Of a DNA stretch of 64,000 nucleotides, positions 34,894-44,163 are shown in pieces. The notes under the pieces were generated by a model that did no database searches, was not told where the DNA came from, and saw only the letters and a program-made list of their open reading frames with translations. Position 1 is the stretch's first letter, and each line of letters starts with the position of its first letter. The stretch covers positions 785,158 to 849,157 of the forward strand of contig NZ_JAPSLK010000001.1 in NCBI RefSeq assembly GCF_031180885.1, given 5' to 3'. A program made the translations under genes and the position numbers. Origin of the DNA: Saccharothrix sp. Its GTDB lineage: Bacteria; Actinomycetota; Actinomycetes; Mycobacteriales; Pseudonocardiaceae.

Positions 34894-36786
34894 ATGACCG
34901 GGCGAGGCGCGTCGCAGGACGGCGAGCAGCAAGATCACGGTCGTGGCATCGGGCGACTACTGCTGGTAGCAGCGTTGGCGCTCGCACTCGGTGCCGCGGC
35001 GGTGCTGGTCCTCAGCGACAACGCCCGTTGGTTGAGACTGGCCGTGGTCGCCGCCCTGTGGGCTGCGCTGACCGGGGCGTTCCTCGCCGCCCGCTACCGC
35101 CGGCAGGTAGCGGACCGTGACGACGAGGTGGCCGACCTCCAGTCCGTGTACGAGCTGGAACTGGAGCGCGAGGTCGCCGCCCGGCGCGAGTACGAGCTGG
35201 AGCTGGAGGCGGAGACCCGGCGTCGGGTGCGCGAGGAGTCCCGCGAGGACCTGGAGGCGCTGCGCAACGAGCTGCGCGTGCTGCGGGAGAACCTGGAGGC
35301 GCTGCTCGGCGGCGAGGTGCTGGTCGAACGGGTGGCGCTGCGCGCGGAGTCGACCCGGATGCGCGCGCTGTCCGACCAGTCCCGGCTGATGGCCGTCGGC
35401 GACCAGCGGATCATCTCGGCGGCGCCCGCGAAGGCCGTTGCGGCTGCGAAAGCCGTGGAGAAGCCCGCGCCGGACCGCACCGAGCTGATCGAACGGGTCG
35501 CGCACGACGGTTCCCGCAAGGACCAGGTGCGGCGTCCCGAACCCACCCGCCCGGATCCGGGACGCCCAGACCCCGCCCGTCGCGACCAGCCCCAGCCGGC
35601 CCGCCGCGAACCCCTCCGCACCACCCCGCAACGCCCCGCCGCGGCCCGTGCGGAGTCGACGGAACGCGTGAACCGCGCCGACCTCGCCGGCCGCCTGACT
35701 CCCGGCACCCCCGCCCAACCGACCCGCCGCCCGGAACCGGCCCGCCCGGCTCGTCCGGCCGCGGAGCACGGTGAGGGGGTGCGGTCCGCGGAGGTGCGCC
35801 GGCAGGGCGAGGGCGTCGCGCTGGACGCCGGCCGCCTGGGCATCGGACTCGACGCCGAGCCCGCCCAGGGTGAGCGGCGCAGCCGGGTCGCCGAGCGGAC
35901 CGAGATGATCAGCCGCGACGCGGTGGCAGCCGACCAGGCCGCCCGCCGCGCCTCGGCCGACCTCCGCTCCACCGAGTCCCGCTCCGCCGATGCCCGCCCG
36001 GCCGTCTCCCGCTCCGCCGACTCCCGAATTTCCGACTCCCGTTCCGCCGAGTCCCGCCTGTCCGAGTCGCGAGTCACCGAGTCCCGTCCTCCGATCGAGT
36101 CTCGTCAGGTCGAGTCGCGCCCGGCCGAGTCCGCGGGCCGGCGTGTGGAGCAGACCGGCGGTTTCCGCACCGTGGCAGCGAGTTCGGTCCGCCAGACCGG
36201 CGGCTTCCCGGCCGTGACGCCGTCCCGCACCGAGTCCGGTCGTCGTGCCGAACAAACCGGCGGCTTCCCGGCCGTGACCCCGTCCCGCACCGAGTCCGGT
36301 CGTCGCGCGGAGCAGACCGGTGGCTTCCCCGCGGTGACGCCGTCGCACAGCGCCGAGTCCGGTGGGCGTCGAGCGGCCGCCGAGACCGCTGGTTTCGGTG
36401 CGCACGAGTCCACTGTGGACGCCGGGCTGGCCAGGCCGACCGCCGTGCGCCGCGCCGCCGAGATGACCGGCGGGTTCCGTCCCGTCGAGAACGCCGGCCA
36501 AGCCGAGTCCAAGGGGCGGCGGGCTGCGGCGACCGGGGCCGGCTTCCGTCCCGTCACCCCCGCCACCACGCGTCGGGCCGCCGAGCACACCGGGTCGTAC
36601 GAGCCGGTGTCCGCGGAACCCGCCGCGCGGTCGTCCACCGAGGTCTCCGGGCGCAGGCGCGCCCCCGAGCACACCGCGCCCGAAGCGGCCGGCGCGCACG
36701 CGGACGGCAAGTCGGTCAGCGAGTTGCTCGCCGCGTTCGGCGGGACGGACTCCCCGCGGCGCAGGCGTCGGCGCGGCGAGGACTGA
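34894..36786 (+). CDS. DUF6779-like membrane protein with coiled coil and long repeat-rich tail
   Basis: The 630-residue protein (Rv3604c position) has two N-terminal membrane segments (RLLLVAALALALGAAAVLVL and AVVAALWAALTGAFLAARY), a cytoplasmic coiled coil (about residues 75-145, heavily Glu/Arg) and then some 450 residues of low complexity. Two repeat types stand out: SRSADSR-like heptads at about 355-405, and a 20-residue unit RRAEQTGGFPAVTPSRTESG, with TGGF or near variants recurring about nine times between about 410 and 570. The tail ends SVSELLAAFGG. TGGF threonines could be kinase targets that bind FHA proteins; that is inference. The conserved family part is only the first 200 residues. 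Confidence 0.8.
   Translation: MTGRGASQDGEQQDHGRGIGRLLLVAALALALGAAAVLVLSDNARWLRLAVVAALWAALTGAFLAARYRRQVADRDDEVADLQSVYELELEREVAARREYELELEAETRRRVREESREDLEALRNELRVLRENLEALLGGEVLVERVALRAESTRMRALSDQSRLMAVGDQRIISAAPAKAVAAAKAVEKPAPDRTELIERVAHDGSRKDQVRRPEPTRPDPGRPDPARRDQPQPARREPLRTTPQRPAAARAESTERVNRADLAGRLTPGTPAQPTRRPEPARPARPAAEHGEGVRSAEVRRQGEGVALDAGRLGIGLDAEPAQGERRSRVAERTEMISRDAVAADQAARRASADLRSTESRSADARPAVSRSADSRISDSRSAESRLSESRVTESRPPIESRQVESRPAESAGRRVEQTGGFRTVAASSVRQTGGFPAVTPSRTESGRRAEQTGGFPAVTPSRTESGRRAEQTGGFPAVTPSHSAESGGRRAAAETAGFGAHESTVDAGLARPTAVRRAAEMTGGFRPVENAGQAESKGRRAAATGAGFRPVTPATTRRAAEHTGSYEPVSAEPAARSSTEVSGRRRAPEHTAPEAAGAHADGKSVSELLAAFGGTDSPRRRRRRGED
36165..36360 (+). repeat. 60-bp coding tandem repeats (TGGF units)
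   Basis: About three consecutive ~60-bp units encoding EQTGGFPAVTPSRTESGRRA lie within the DUF6779-like gene, followed by more degenerate copies to about 36600. Adjacent copies differ at a few third positions, so the array is not brand new. Such repeats tend to vary in copy number between strains. Confidence 0.75.
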
Positions 36787-36797
36787 GCCGGTCGACC

Positions 36798-37871
36798 CTA
36801 CTTGTCGATGTCCCCGACCACGACCGCGAACGACCCGAGCACGGCCGGCAGGTCGTCCACCCGGGTGCCCGGCAGCAGCGCGGACAGGGCCTGGACGTTG
36901 TTGAACGACGGCGTCCGCAGCTTGAGCCGCCACGGCGTCTTCTCGCCCCGCGACGCCAGCAGCACGCCGGACGTCCCCAGCGGCGCTTCGACCCGCGTGT
37001 AGACCGCGCCCTCGGGTGCCTTGATCGCTTTGGGCAGGCGTAGGTTGACCGGTCCGCTCGGCAGCCGGTCCAGGCACCGGTGCACCAGTCGAACGGACTG
37101 CCGGACCTCGTCCACCAGGCACTGGACGCGGGCGAGGGCGTCCCCTTCGGTCCGCACGACCGGCTGGACGTCCAGGTCGCGGTAGCCCGGCGAGGGGTCG
37201 TCGCGGCGCAGGTCGAGGTCCACCCCGGACGCCCGTCCGATCGGCCCGGTGACGCCGTGCGCCAGGGCCGCCTCCCGGCTCAGCACGCCTTTTCCTCGCA
37301 GCCCTTCGGGAATCCCGCCAGTGTCCACTGCGGACACCGCTGCCCGGGCCCGCTCGACCCACCCGGCCGGGACGTCCTCGCGCAACCCGCCGATCCGGTT
37401 GAACATGAAGTGGATCCGCCCGCCGGACGCCTCCTCCAGCACGGTCTGGACCGCTTCCCGTCCGTCCGCGGCGACCTGGCCGGTGAGCGGGGTGAGGAAG
37501 ACCAGGTGCGCCATGATCCGGTTCAGCTCGCACAGCAGTGCGCGGAGGACCTGGGCGCGGGGCGGGACGTCCATGCCGGTCATGCGCTCGACGGCGAGGG
37601 CGACGGCGAGTTCGTTGCAGAAGGCGGCGAGCCAGTCGTGGCGGTTGGCGAGGGTGAGGACCTGCCGGTAGTCGCGGACCTCGAACAGCTTCTCGGCGCC
37701 CCGGTGGAGGTGGCCGACGAGGGGTTCGGCGGCGGTGATGGTCTCGTCGTCGCGGACGGTCAGGCGGAGGCGGTACGCGCCGTGCGCGGACGGGTGCAAC
37801 GGACCGAGGTCGACCACCCGGTCCACGCCCAGGTGACGCGCCCCGGCCCCGACGCCAACGGTGATCTCCAC
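36798..37871 (-). CDS. Solitary NuoD-like protein (complex I 49-kDa subunit / hydrogenase large-subunit fold)
   Basis: The 357-residue protein follows NuoD from end to end: LGPLHPSAHGAYRLRL, VGHLHRGAEKLFEVRDYRQ, CNELAVALAVERMTG and FNRIGGLREDVP. The histidine of HPSxHG is present, but the quinone-site tyrosine of the usual LDYVSMMCNE segment is tryptophan here (HDWLAAFCNE). No other complex I genes are nearby, and the protein is shorter than NuoD (about 400-440 residues). Streptomyces has a comparable orphan called NuoD2 in the same neighbourhood. GTG 37871 is used as start, with GGAGC upstream. It lies just downstream of, and probably in one operon with, a MidA-like methyltransferase. Confidence 0.82.
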   Translation of the reverse strand: MEITVGVGAGARHLGVDRVVDLGPLHPSAHGAYRLRLTVRDDETITAAEPLVGHLHRGAEKLFEVRDYRQVLTLANRHDWLAAFCNELAVALAVERMTGMDVPPRAQVLRALLCELNRIMAHLVFLTPLTGQVAADGREAVQTVLEEASGGRIHFMFNRIGGLREDVPAGWVERARAAVSAVDTGGIPEGLRGKGVLSREAALAHGVTGPIGRASGVDLDLRRDDPSPGYRDLDVQPVVRTEGDALARVQCLVDEVRQSVRLVHRCLDRLPSGPVNLRLPKAIKAPEGAVYTRVEAPLGTSGVLLASRGEKTPWRLKLRTPSFNNVQALSALLPGTRVDDLPAVLGSFAVVVGDIDK

Positions 37872-38035
37872 CGCTCCATGCTCGCACGCCGCCCGCTCGC
37901 GCTCCGGCTGTGGCCTCCGGCCCCCGACTCCATGATCCCACGAGCCACCGACAATCCCGCTCGACCCGGGCCGCGAGTCGGTCGGTTGCCGCGGGCTACG
38001 AGGCGGTCGGCTCGGCTCGGGCTGGAGGAGTCGGC

Positions 38036-38944
38036 TCAGGGCCGCCACGGAGGCAGCGGCGGCAGGAGATCACCGACCGGCACGCCGACCCCGTGCAAAA
38101 GCCACCCGAACGCCCCCAACCCCGCCGGGTCCCGCAGCTCCGCCACCCGCCCCGACCGCGCCAACGACTCCAGCCACGCCATCCCCGACCCGCCGGCCAC
38201 AGCAGTCAGCCCCAAAGCCGCCAGAGCATCGCGCTGGGACACCAAAACCCGGTCGCCCCCGGCCGCGGCACCGCAAGCGTCCAAAGCCACGTGCGCGGTC
38301 AAGTCGCAAGAACCGTCGAACGCGGGCTCGACCTGCCGCCCCCCGCGATAAGCGGCGAAAGTCCCCGACGGGTACCGGCCGGCAGCACGGTCCGCACGAA
38401 CGTGCCCGTAGTCGATGGCCAGCGCCGCCCCCCGCACCCGGGACACCGCGTCCGCCCACGCCGCATCCCGCGGCGCGCCGATCTCCGCCCGCCACCCCGG
38501 CCGCAACGGCCACCACCGCGCCAGCCAAGGGTCGTCGCACGGCCACTCCACCACCGGGCACGGGATCGCGTCCAGCCACTCGTGACCCACCAGCAACCCG
38601 ACGACAGAACCCGGCAGCGACCGCTCCCACGCCACCCCGGGCAGGTCCCGCACCGGCCCGACGTCCACCGCCGTCACGCGCAACCGCCGCCCCAACGACC
38701 CGCTCGCCAACCCCCGCACCGCCGCCGACAGCTCGCCGCCACCCGCCCCGACGTCGACGAAATCCACCCGCGCCGGCCGGCCCAACGCGAAATCCACCCG
38801 ATCGAGGAGCACCAACAACGCTTCGGCCAGCTCAGAGCCGATCAAGGGCGCGGTCCGGAAGTGGTCGGCGGGCACCGAACCGCGGGTGAAGAAGCCGTCC
38901 GGCCCGTACAGCGCCGCGCGCCACGCCCCTTCCGAATCCCGCAT
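38036..38944 (-). CDS. MidA/NDUFAF7-like SAM-dependent methyltransferase
   Basis: The 302-residue protein looks like a compact MidA-type enzyme: YGPDGFFTRGSVPADHFRTA at the start, VDFVDVGAGGGELSAAV for the SAM site, GHEWLDAIPCPVVEW (the NE/HE-x-x-D family motif) and ALAIDYGHVRADRAAGRYPS. In mitochondria NDUFAF7 dimethylates an arginine of the NuoD homologue NDUFS2, in the HRG-TEKL segment. Here the gene sits 164 bp upstream of a NuoD-like gene with a conserved HRGAEKL, on the same strand. A modifying enzyme next to its substrate is an attractive inference. It is divergent from the PrsW gene with only 30 bp between starts. Confidence 0.82.
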   Translation of the reverse strand: MRDSEGAWRAALYGPDGFFTRGSVPADHFRTAPLIGSELAEALLVLLDRVDFALGRPARVDFVDVGAGGGELSAAVRGLASGSLGRRLRVTAVDVGPVRDLPGVAWERSLPGSVVGLLVGHEWLDAIPCPVVEWPCDDPWLARWWPLRPGWRAEIGAPRDAAWADAVSRVRGAALAIDYGHVRADRAAGRYPSGTFAAYRGGRQVEPAFDGSCDLTAHVALDACGAAAGGDRVLVSQRDALAALGLTAVAGGSGMAWLESLARSGRVAELRDPAGLGAFGWLLHGVGVPVGDLLPPLPPWRP

Positions 38945-38974
38945 CGGTCAAGTGTCCCTTTAAGGTTGCGCACT

Positions 38975-40150
38975 GTGTCCGCCTCCCCTGCCCGCAAGCG
39001 CGCGAACCAGCGCCGCTGGACCGTCCTGCTGCCGGTGGTCGGCCTGATCGCCCTGGGTGTGTGCGGCCTGGTGCTGCTCGGCCTGGGCACCAGCAAGATC
39101 GGCCTCACCCCGATCCTGGTCGGCGCGGTCGCCGCGCTGCTGCCCGTGGTCGCGGTGCTCGGCGCGTTCCTGTGGGTCGACCGGTGGGAGCCGGAGCCGG
39201 CGAAGATCCTGCTGCTGGCCTTCGCGTGGGGCGCGTGCGGCGCGACGATCACCTCGCTGGTGTTCAACCAGACCGCGCACGTGCTCGGCGACCTGCTCAA
39301 CGATGGTGACGGGTCGACGTTCGCCGCCGTGATCGGGGCGCCGATCGTCGAGGAGGCGACCAAGGCCGCGTTCGTGATCGCCTTGTTCCTGCGCCGCCGC
39401 GAGGAGTTCGACGGCGTGGTGGACGGCATCGTCTACGCGGGCGTCACCGCCGCCGGGTTCGCCTACACCGAGAACATCTACTACTTCGCCCGCGTCTTCG
39501 TGGACTCCGGGTTCGGCGACCTGTCCAGCGGTGTGATCGCCCTGTTCATCCTGCGCGGGGTGCTCTCGCCGTTCGCGCACCCGCTGTTCACGTCCATGAC
39601 CGGCATCGGCATCGGCATCGCGGCCATGACGACGAACAAGCGGGTCCGGGTGATCGTCCCGATCCTCGGTTACGTCGGCGCGGCGGGCCTGCACTCGCTG
39701 TGGAACTTCTCCACCACGGTCGGCACCGGCTCGACGTTCATCAACCTGTACTTCCTGATCATGGTCCCCGTCTTCGCCGCGATGGTGTGGCTGGTGGTCT
39801 GGCAGCGCCGCCGCGAGCAGCGCATCGTCGCCGGCCAGCTGCCGGAGATGGCCGCCAACCGGTGGATCGCCTCCAGCGAGGTCACCCTGCTGGCCAGCCT
39901 CCAGGGCCGTCGGCGGTGGCGGCGGACCGTGCGGCGCAAGGTCGGCGAGCAGGCCGCGCGGGCCGTGGCCGGGTACCAGGTGGCCGCGACGGAACTCGCT
40001 TTCCTGCGCCACCGGATCGCCTCGGGCACCGCCGGGGCGGGCTCGGAAGAACGTCACGCGGCCCTCCTCGAAGCGCTCATCGCCGCACGTCAGACGGCGA
40101 TCGACGCGCCGGGGGCGCTCAAGGCCGCGGGTGGTGTTCGTCGCAGTTGA
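38975..40150 (+). CDS. PrsW-family intramembrane metalloprotease
   Basis: The 391-residue protein has about eight membrane segments and all family motifs: VEEATKAAF (EExxK), [20 protein letters not shown] followed by YTENIYY, HPLFTS and LHSLWNFS. PrsW proteases cleave anti-sigma factors inside the membrane; other members act as peptidases with unknown targets. The start codon is GTG with AAGG upstream. The cytoplasmic C-terminus is about 100 residues and basic. The target here is unknown. Confidence 0.88.
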   Translation: MSASPARKRANQRRWTVLLPVVGLIALGVCGLVLLGLGTSKIGLTPILVGAVAALLPVVAVLGAFLWVDRWEPEPAKILLLAFAWGACGATITSLVFNQTAHVLGDLLNDGDGSTFAAVIGAPIVEEATKAAFVIALFLRRREEFDGVVDGIVYAGVTAAGFAYTENIYYFARVFVDSGFGDLSSGVIALFILRGVLSPFAHPLFTSMTGIGIGIAAMTTNKRVRVIVPILGYVGAAGLHSLWNFSTTVGTGSTFINLYFLIMVPVFAAMVWLVVWQRRREQRIVAGQLPEMAANRWIASSEVTLLASLQGRRRWRRTVRRKVGEQAARAVAGYQVAATELAFLRHRIASGTAGAGSEERHAALLEALIAARQTAIDAPGALKAAGGVRRS

Positions 40151-40239
40151 CGCCCGGTCCGGCGGACGCGGATTACGCTCGCGGCCGTCGTCCGGTACCC
40201 GACCACGGGACTGGAACGCCTCGAACGGAGTGACGTCGC

Positions 40240-41130
40240 ATGGACGCGACCCCCCGCCCCGCGCGGCTGGCTGTCGGAGTGATCTCCGCCGGCCGGGTGG
40301 GCTCGGTGCTGGGCGCCGCCCTGACCCGGGCGGGCCACGTCGTCGGCTCGGTGTCCGCGGTGTCGCGCGCCTCGCTGGCCCGCGCCGAGGAACTCCTCCC
40401 CGAAGTCCCCGTCCTGCCCCCGCCCGAGGTCGCCGCGTCCGCGGACCTGGTGCTGCTGGCCGTCCCCGACGACGAGCTGGCCGGGCTGGTGCGCGGGCTC
40501 GTCGCCACCGGGTCGCTGCGCGCCGGGCAGATCGTGGTGCACACCAGCGGCGCGCAGGGCATCGGCGTGCTGGCGCCGGCGGCGGAGGTCGGCGCGCTGT
40601 GCGTGGCGCTGCACCCCGTGATGACCTTCACCGGCCGCGCCGAGGACGTCGAGCGGATGACCGCGTGCTCGGTCGGCGTGACCGCGGCGGACGGCGACGA
40701 GGCCGCCTGGAACGTCGGCGAGGCCCTGGTCGTGGAGATGGCCGCCGAACCCGTGCGCATCCCCGAGGCCGCCCGCCCGCTCTACCACGCGGCCCTCGCG
40801 CACGGCGCGAACCACCTGATCACGCTGGTCGCCGACTGCGCCGACGTGCTGCGCTCGGCGGGCATCGCGGACGCCGAGCGGATGCTGGGCCCGCTGCTGT
40901 CCGCCGCCCTGGACAACGTCCTGCGCCACGGCGACCGCGCCCTCACCGGACCGGTCGCGCGCGGCGACGCGGGCACCGTCGCCAAGCACCTGCGCGTCCT
41001 GGGCGAGCGGGCGCCTGGGACCCTTGCCGCGTACCGAACCCTCGCGCGCCGCACCGCCGACCGCGCCGAGGCGGCCGGGCTGCTCAAACCCGAGGCCGCC
41101 ACCGACGTCCGCACCACCCTCGAGGACTGA
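40240..41130 (+). CDS. Rossmann-fold and DUF2520 oxidoreductase-like protein
   Basis: The 296-residue protein (Rv3603c position) has a nucleotide-binding N-terminal domain ([20 protein letters not shown]) and the helical DUF2520 domain (HPVMTFTG and [20 protein letters not shown]). The fold resembles ketopantoate reductase and pyrroline-carboxylate reductase. It precedes panC by 6 bp, so a step in pantothenate synthesis such as ketopantoate reduction is a reasonable guess, not shown by the sequence. Confidence 0.85.
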   Translation: MDATPRPARLAVGVISAGRVGSVLGAALTRAGHVVGSVSAVSRASLARAEELLPEVPVLPPPEVAASADLVLLAVPDDELAGLVRGLVATGSLRAGQIVVHTSGAQGIGVLAPAAEVGALCVALHPVMTFTGRAEDVERMTACSVGVTAADGDEAAWNVGEALVVEMAAEPVRIPEAARPLYHAALAHGANHLITLVADCADVLRSAGIADAERMLGPLLSAALDNVLRHGDRALTGPVARGDAGTVAKHLRVLGERAPGTLAAYRTLARRTADRAEAAGLLKPEAATDVRTTLED

Positions 41131-41136
41131 ACCAGC

Positions 41137-42027
41137 ATGACCAAGCCGCTCACCAAGGACGACTACTCGCCCAACGACGTCACCGTGCACCGCGACCCCG
41201 ACCGGCTGCGGCGCGTGGTGCGCGCGCTGCGCGGCGCCGGGCGCAACATCGCGCTGGTGCCGACCATGGGCGCGCTGCACGCGGGTCACCGCAAGCTGAT
41301 CCGCGAGGCCAAGGTCATGCAGAACACCGTGGTCGTGGTGTCGATCTTCGTGAACCCGACCCAGTTCGGCGCGGGCGAGGACCTCGACCGCTACCCGCGC
41401 ACGTTCGACGCCGACCTGGAGATGTGCCGCGAAGAGGGCGTGGGCCTGGTGTTCGCGCCCGGCGCCGAGGACATGTACCTGCCCGGGTCGACGGTCACCG
41501 TGTCGCCCGGTCCGCTGGGCGACGAGCTGGAGGGCGCGGTCCGGCCCGGTCACTTCGCGGGCGTGCTGACCGTGGTGTCCAAGCTGTTCAACATCGTCGA
41601 GCCGACCTACGCGGTGTTCGGCGAGAAGGACTACCAGCAGCTGACGCTGATCCACCGGATGGCCCGCGACCTGAACTTCCCGGTCGCGGTGGTGGGCGTG
41701 CCGACCGTGCGCGAGGCCGACGGGCTCGCCCTGTCCTCCCGCAACCGGTACCTGTCCGAGGACGAGCGGCTCGCCGCGACCACGCTGTCCGCCGCCCTGA
41801 CGGCCGGCGCGCACGTCAGCGGGCAGGGCGCGGACGCGGTGCTCAAGGCCGCCTCGGACGTGCTGGCCGCCGAACCCGCGGTGTCGGTGGACTACCTGGA
41901 GCTGCGGGCGCCGGACCTCGGCCCGGCCCCGGAGAACGGCGACGCCCGCCTGCTCGTCGCCGCCCGCGTGGGCACGACCCGCCTGATCGACAATGCCCCC
42001 GTGCTGCTCGGCACCGGCGACGAGTGA
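41137..42027 (+). CDS. panC: Pantothenate synthetase
   Basis: The enzyme joins pantoate and beta-alanine with ATP to make pantothenate. The 296-residue protein has [44 protein letters not shown] and [14 protein letters not shown], which are the substrate and ATP sites. It forms an operon with panD (11 bp) and coaX. Confidence 0.97.
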   Translation: MTKPLTKDDYSPNDVTVHRDPDRLRRVVRALRGAGRNIALVPTMGALHAGHRKLIREAKVMQNTVVVVSIFVNPTQFGAGEDLDRYPRTFDADLEMCREEGVGLVFAPGAEDMYLPGSTVTVSPGPLGDELEGAVRPGHFAGVLTVVSKLFNIVEPTYAVFGEKDYQQLTLIHRMARDLNFPVAVVGVPTVREADGLALSSRNRYLSEDERLAATTLSAALTAGAHVSGQGADAVLKAASDVLAAEPAVSVDYLELRAPDLGPAPENGDARLLVAARVGTTRLIDNAPVLLGTGDE

Positions 42028-42038
42028 GAGGGACCGCG

Positions 42039-42545
42039 ATGCTGCGCACGATGCTCAAGTCGAAGATCCACCGCGCCACGGTCACCCAGGCCGACCTGCA
42101 CTACGTGGGCTCGGTGACGGTCGACCTCGACCTCATGGAGGCCGCCGATTTGCTGCCCGGCGAGATGGTCGCGATCGTCGACGTCACCAACGGCGCCCGC
42201 CTGGAGACCTACGTCATCCCGGGCGAGCGCGGCACCGGCGTCATCGGCATCAACGGCGCCGCCGCGCACCTGGTGAAGCCGGGTGACCTGGTGATCCTGA
42301 TCGCGTACGGGCAGATGGACGACGCCGAGGCGCGCGCGTACCAGCCCAAGGTCGTCTTCGTGGACGCGGACAACAAGGTCGTGGACCTGGGCGCGGACCC
42401 GGCGCACGCGCCCGAGGGGTCGGGGCTGGTGTCGGGTGCGGTGGCGGCGGGCGCGGTCGCGCCGGGTGCGGAGCCGGCGGTGGAGACGGTGTCCGAGACC
42501 GAGGACGCGACGGCGCTGGACGCCCTGATCCAGGCCGAGAACTAG
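42039..42545 (+). CDS. panD: Aspartate 1-decarboxylase proenzyme
   Basis: The enzyme makes beta-alanine for PanC. It is synthesised as a proenzyme that cleaves itself between Gly and Ser in YVGSVTVD to form the pyruvoyl group. The 168-residue protein has the standard core ([40 protein letters not shown]) and a C-terminal extension of 30-40 residues, Ala/Gly/Glu-rich, beyond the Mycobacterium length. ATG 42039 follows GAGAGGGA. Confidence 0.96.
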   Translation: MLRTMLKSKIHRATVTQADLHYVGSVTVDLDLMEAADLLPGEMVAIVDVTNGARLETYVIPGERGTGVIGINGAAAHLVKPGDLVILIAYGQMDDAEARAYQPKVVFVDADNKVVDLGADPAHAPEGSGLVSGAVAAGAVAPGAEPAVETVSETEDATALDALIQAEN

Positions 42546-42556
42546 GAGTTCGGAAA

Positions 42557-43342
42557 GTGCTGCTCGCCATCGACGTCGGCAACACCAACATCGTCCTCGG
42601 CCTGTACGACGGCACCGGCGACAAGGCCGAACTGGTCCGCGACTGGCGGATGCGCACCGACGCGCGCATGACCGCGGACGAGCTGGCCCTGACCATGCGC
42701 GGCCTGCTCGGCGAGTACGCGGACAAGATCACCGGCATCTCGGCGCTGTCGACGGTGCCGGCGGTGCTGCGCGAACTGCGCGTGATGCTCGGCCGGTACT
42801 ACTCGTCGGTGCCGAAGGTGCTGGTCGAGCCCGGCGTGCGGACCGGCGTGCCGCTGCTGGTGGACAACCCCAAGGAGGTGGGCTCGGACCGGGTGATCAA
42901 CACCCTGGCGGCCCACCACCTGCACAGCACGGCGTGCGTGGTCGTGGACTTCGGCACGTCCACCAACCTCGACGTCATCTCCGCCAAGGGCGAGTTCCTG
43001 GGCGGTGCGCTGGCCCCGGGCATCGAGATCTCGGTGGACGCGCTGGCCGCCCGCGCCGCCCAGCTGCGCAAGGTCGAGCTGGTCCGGCCGCGGTCGGTGA
43101 TCGGCAAGAACACCGTGGAGTGCTTGCAGTCCGGGATCGTGTACGGGTTCGTCGGTCAGGTGGACGGGCTGGTCCGGCGGATCATCGACGAGTTGCAGGC
43201 CAGTGAGCCGGGGCCGGTCGCGGTGATCGCGACCGGTGGGTTGGCGCCCCTGGTGGTGACGGAGTCGGCCACCATCCAGAGCCACGTGCCGGACCTGACG
43301 CTGTTGGGCCTGCGCTTGGTCTTCGAGCGCAACATGCGCTGA
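42557..43342 (+). CDS. coaX: Type III pantothenate kinase
   Basis: The enzyme phosphorylates pantothenate, the first committed step to coenzyme A. The 261-residue protein begins [18 protein letters not shown] (ATP-binding loop) and has [15 protein letters not shown] and [11 protein letters not shown], typical of the CoaX family. It lies 11 bp after panD, completing the pantothenate-to-CoA entry module. Confidence 0.96.
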   Translation: MLLAIDVGNTNIVLGLYDGTGDKAELVRDWRMRTDARMTADELALTMRGLLGEYADKITGISALSTVPAVLRELRVMLGRYYSSVPKVLVEPGVRTGVPLLVDNPKEVGSDRVINTLAAHHLHSTACVVVDFGTSTNLDVISAKGEFLGGALAPGIEISVDALAARAAQLRKVELVRPRSVIGKNTVECLQSGIVYGFVGQVDGLVRRIIDELQASEPGPVAVIATGGLAPLVVTESATIQSHVPDLTLLGLRLVFERNMR

Positions 43343-43348
43343 ACGGGG

Positions 43349-44110
43349 TCAGACGCGGATCAGGCGCTTCACGTAGGTGATCAGCGGCACGTCGAACTCG
43401 CCCTGTGCGGTCTCCGGGCGGGAGCGGAGGTAGGTCAGCATCTTTTCGAGGAGGGCCTCGCGTTCCTCGGGGGTGATGACCAGGGTGTGCGAGTGGGTGC
43501 CGGCCGTGGCTACCAGGCTTTCCGCGGTTCGGCGCTGGGTGTGTCGGAAGGTGGCGTCGGTCGCGTCGCGGAACGACTCGTGGTCCGGGACCGAACGGCC
43601 GGCCGTGCCCACGGAGGCCGAGACCGCGCCGGAGACCGCGCCGAACTCCGCCACCCACGGGACCGAGGTGTCGTCGCTGTTCCACATGGCCGCCAGGACA
43701 CCGCCGCGGCGCAGCACGCGGGCGATCTCGGGCATGGCCCGCGCCGGGTCGAACCAGTGGAACGCCTGTCCCACCAGCACCGCGTCCATCGTCGCGTCCG
43801 GCACCGGGATGCGTTCGGCCGAACCCGGCAGGGCGCGCACCCCGCCGCAGTGGCGGACCAGCTCCGACAGCATCGCCTCGTCCGGCTCGACCGCCGTCAC
43901 GTGGTGGCCCTCGGCGACGATGCCGGCGGTCAGCTTGCCGGTGCCGGCGGCCAGGTCCAGCACGTCGTGGGCGCCGGGGCCCAGCGGCGCCAGCGACCAG
44001 CGGATCGCGGCGGCCGGGTAGTCGGGCCGGTGCTGTGCGTAGGCGGAGGCTTGCGGGCCGAAGGAGTTGGCCCGGCGAGCAGTCAAGTCGTCACCCGTCA
44101 CCGCACCCAC
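43349..44110 (-). CDS. Class I SAM-dependent methyltransferase
   Basis: The 253-residue protein has the SAM motif VLDLAAGTGKLTAGIV, the acidic loop AVEPDEAML and the post-motif QAFHWFDPARAMPEIARVLR with VLAAMWN; this is a UbiE/Tam-like small-molecule methyltransferase. It is convergent with coaX (6 bp apart) and divergent from lysS. The substrate is unknown. Confidence 0.88.
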   Translation of the reverse strand: MGAVTGDDLTARRANSFGPQASAYAQHRPDYPAAAIRWSLAPLGPGAHDVLDLAAGTGKLTAGIVAEGHHVTAVEPDEAMLSELVRHCGGVRALPGSAERIPVPDATMDAVLVGQAFHWFDPARAMPEIARVLRRGGVLAAMWNSDDTSVPWVAEFGAVSGAVSASVGTAGRSVPDHESFRDATDATFRHTQRRTAESLVATAGTHSHTLVITPEEREALLEKMLTYLRSRPETAQGEFDVPLITYVKRLIRV

Positions 44111-44163
44111 CCTAGTGAGAACCCGTTCGAATCCCCGAGAGACCTTTCCGTACCCTTCTTGCC

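Noticed and set aside
34957..37941. A 994-codon minus-strand frame opposite the repeat-rich DUF6779-type gene
   Set aside because: Gly/Arg-rich antisense of a low-complexity gene, and it runs in another frame through the NuoD-like gene.
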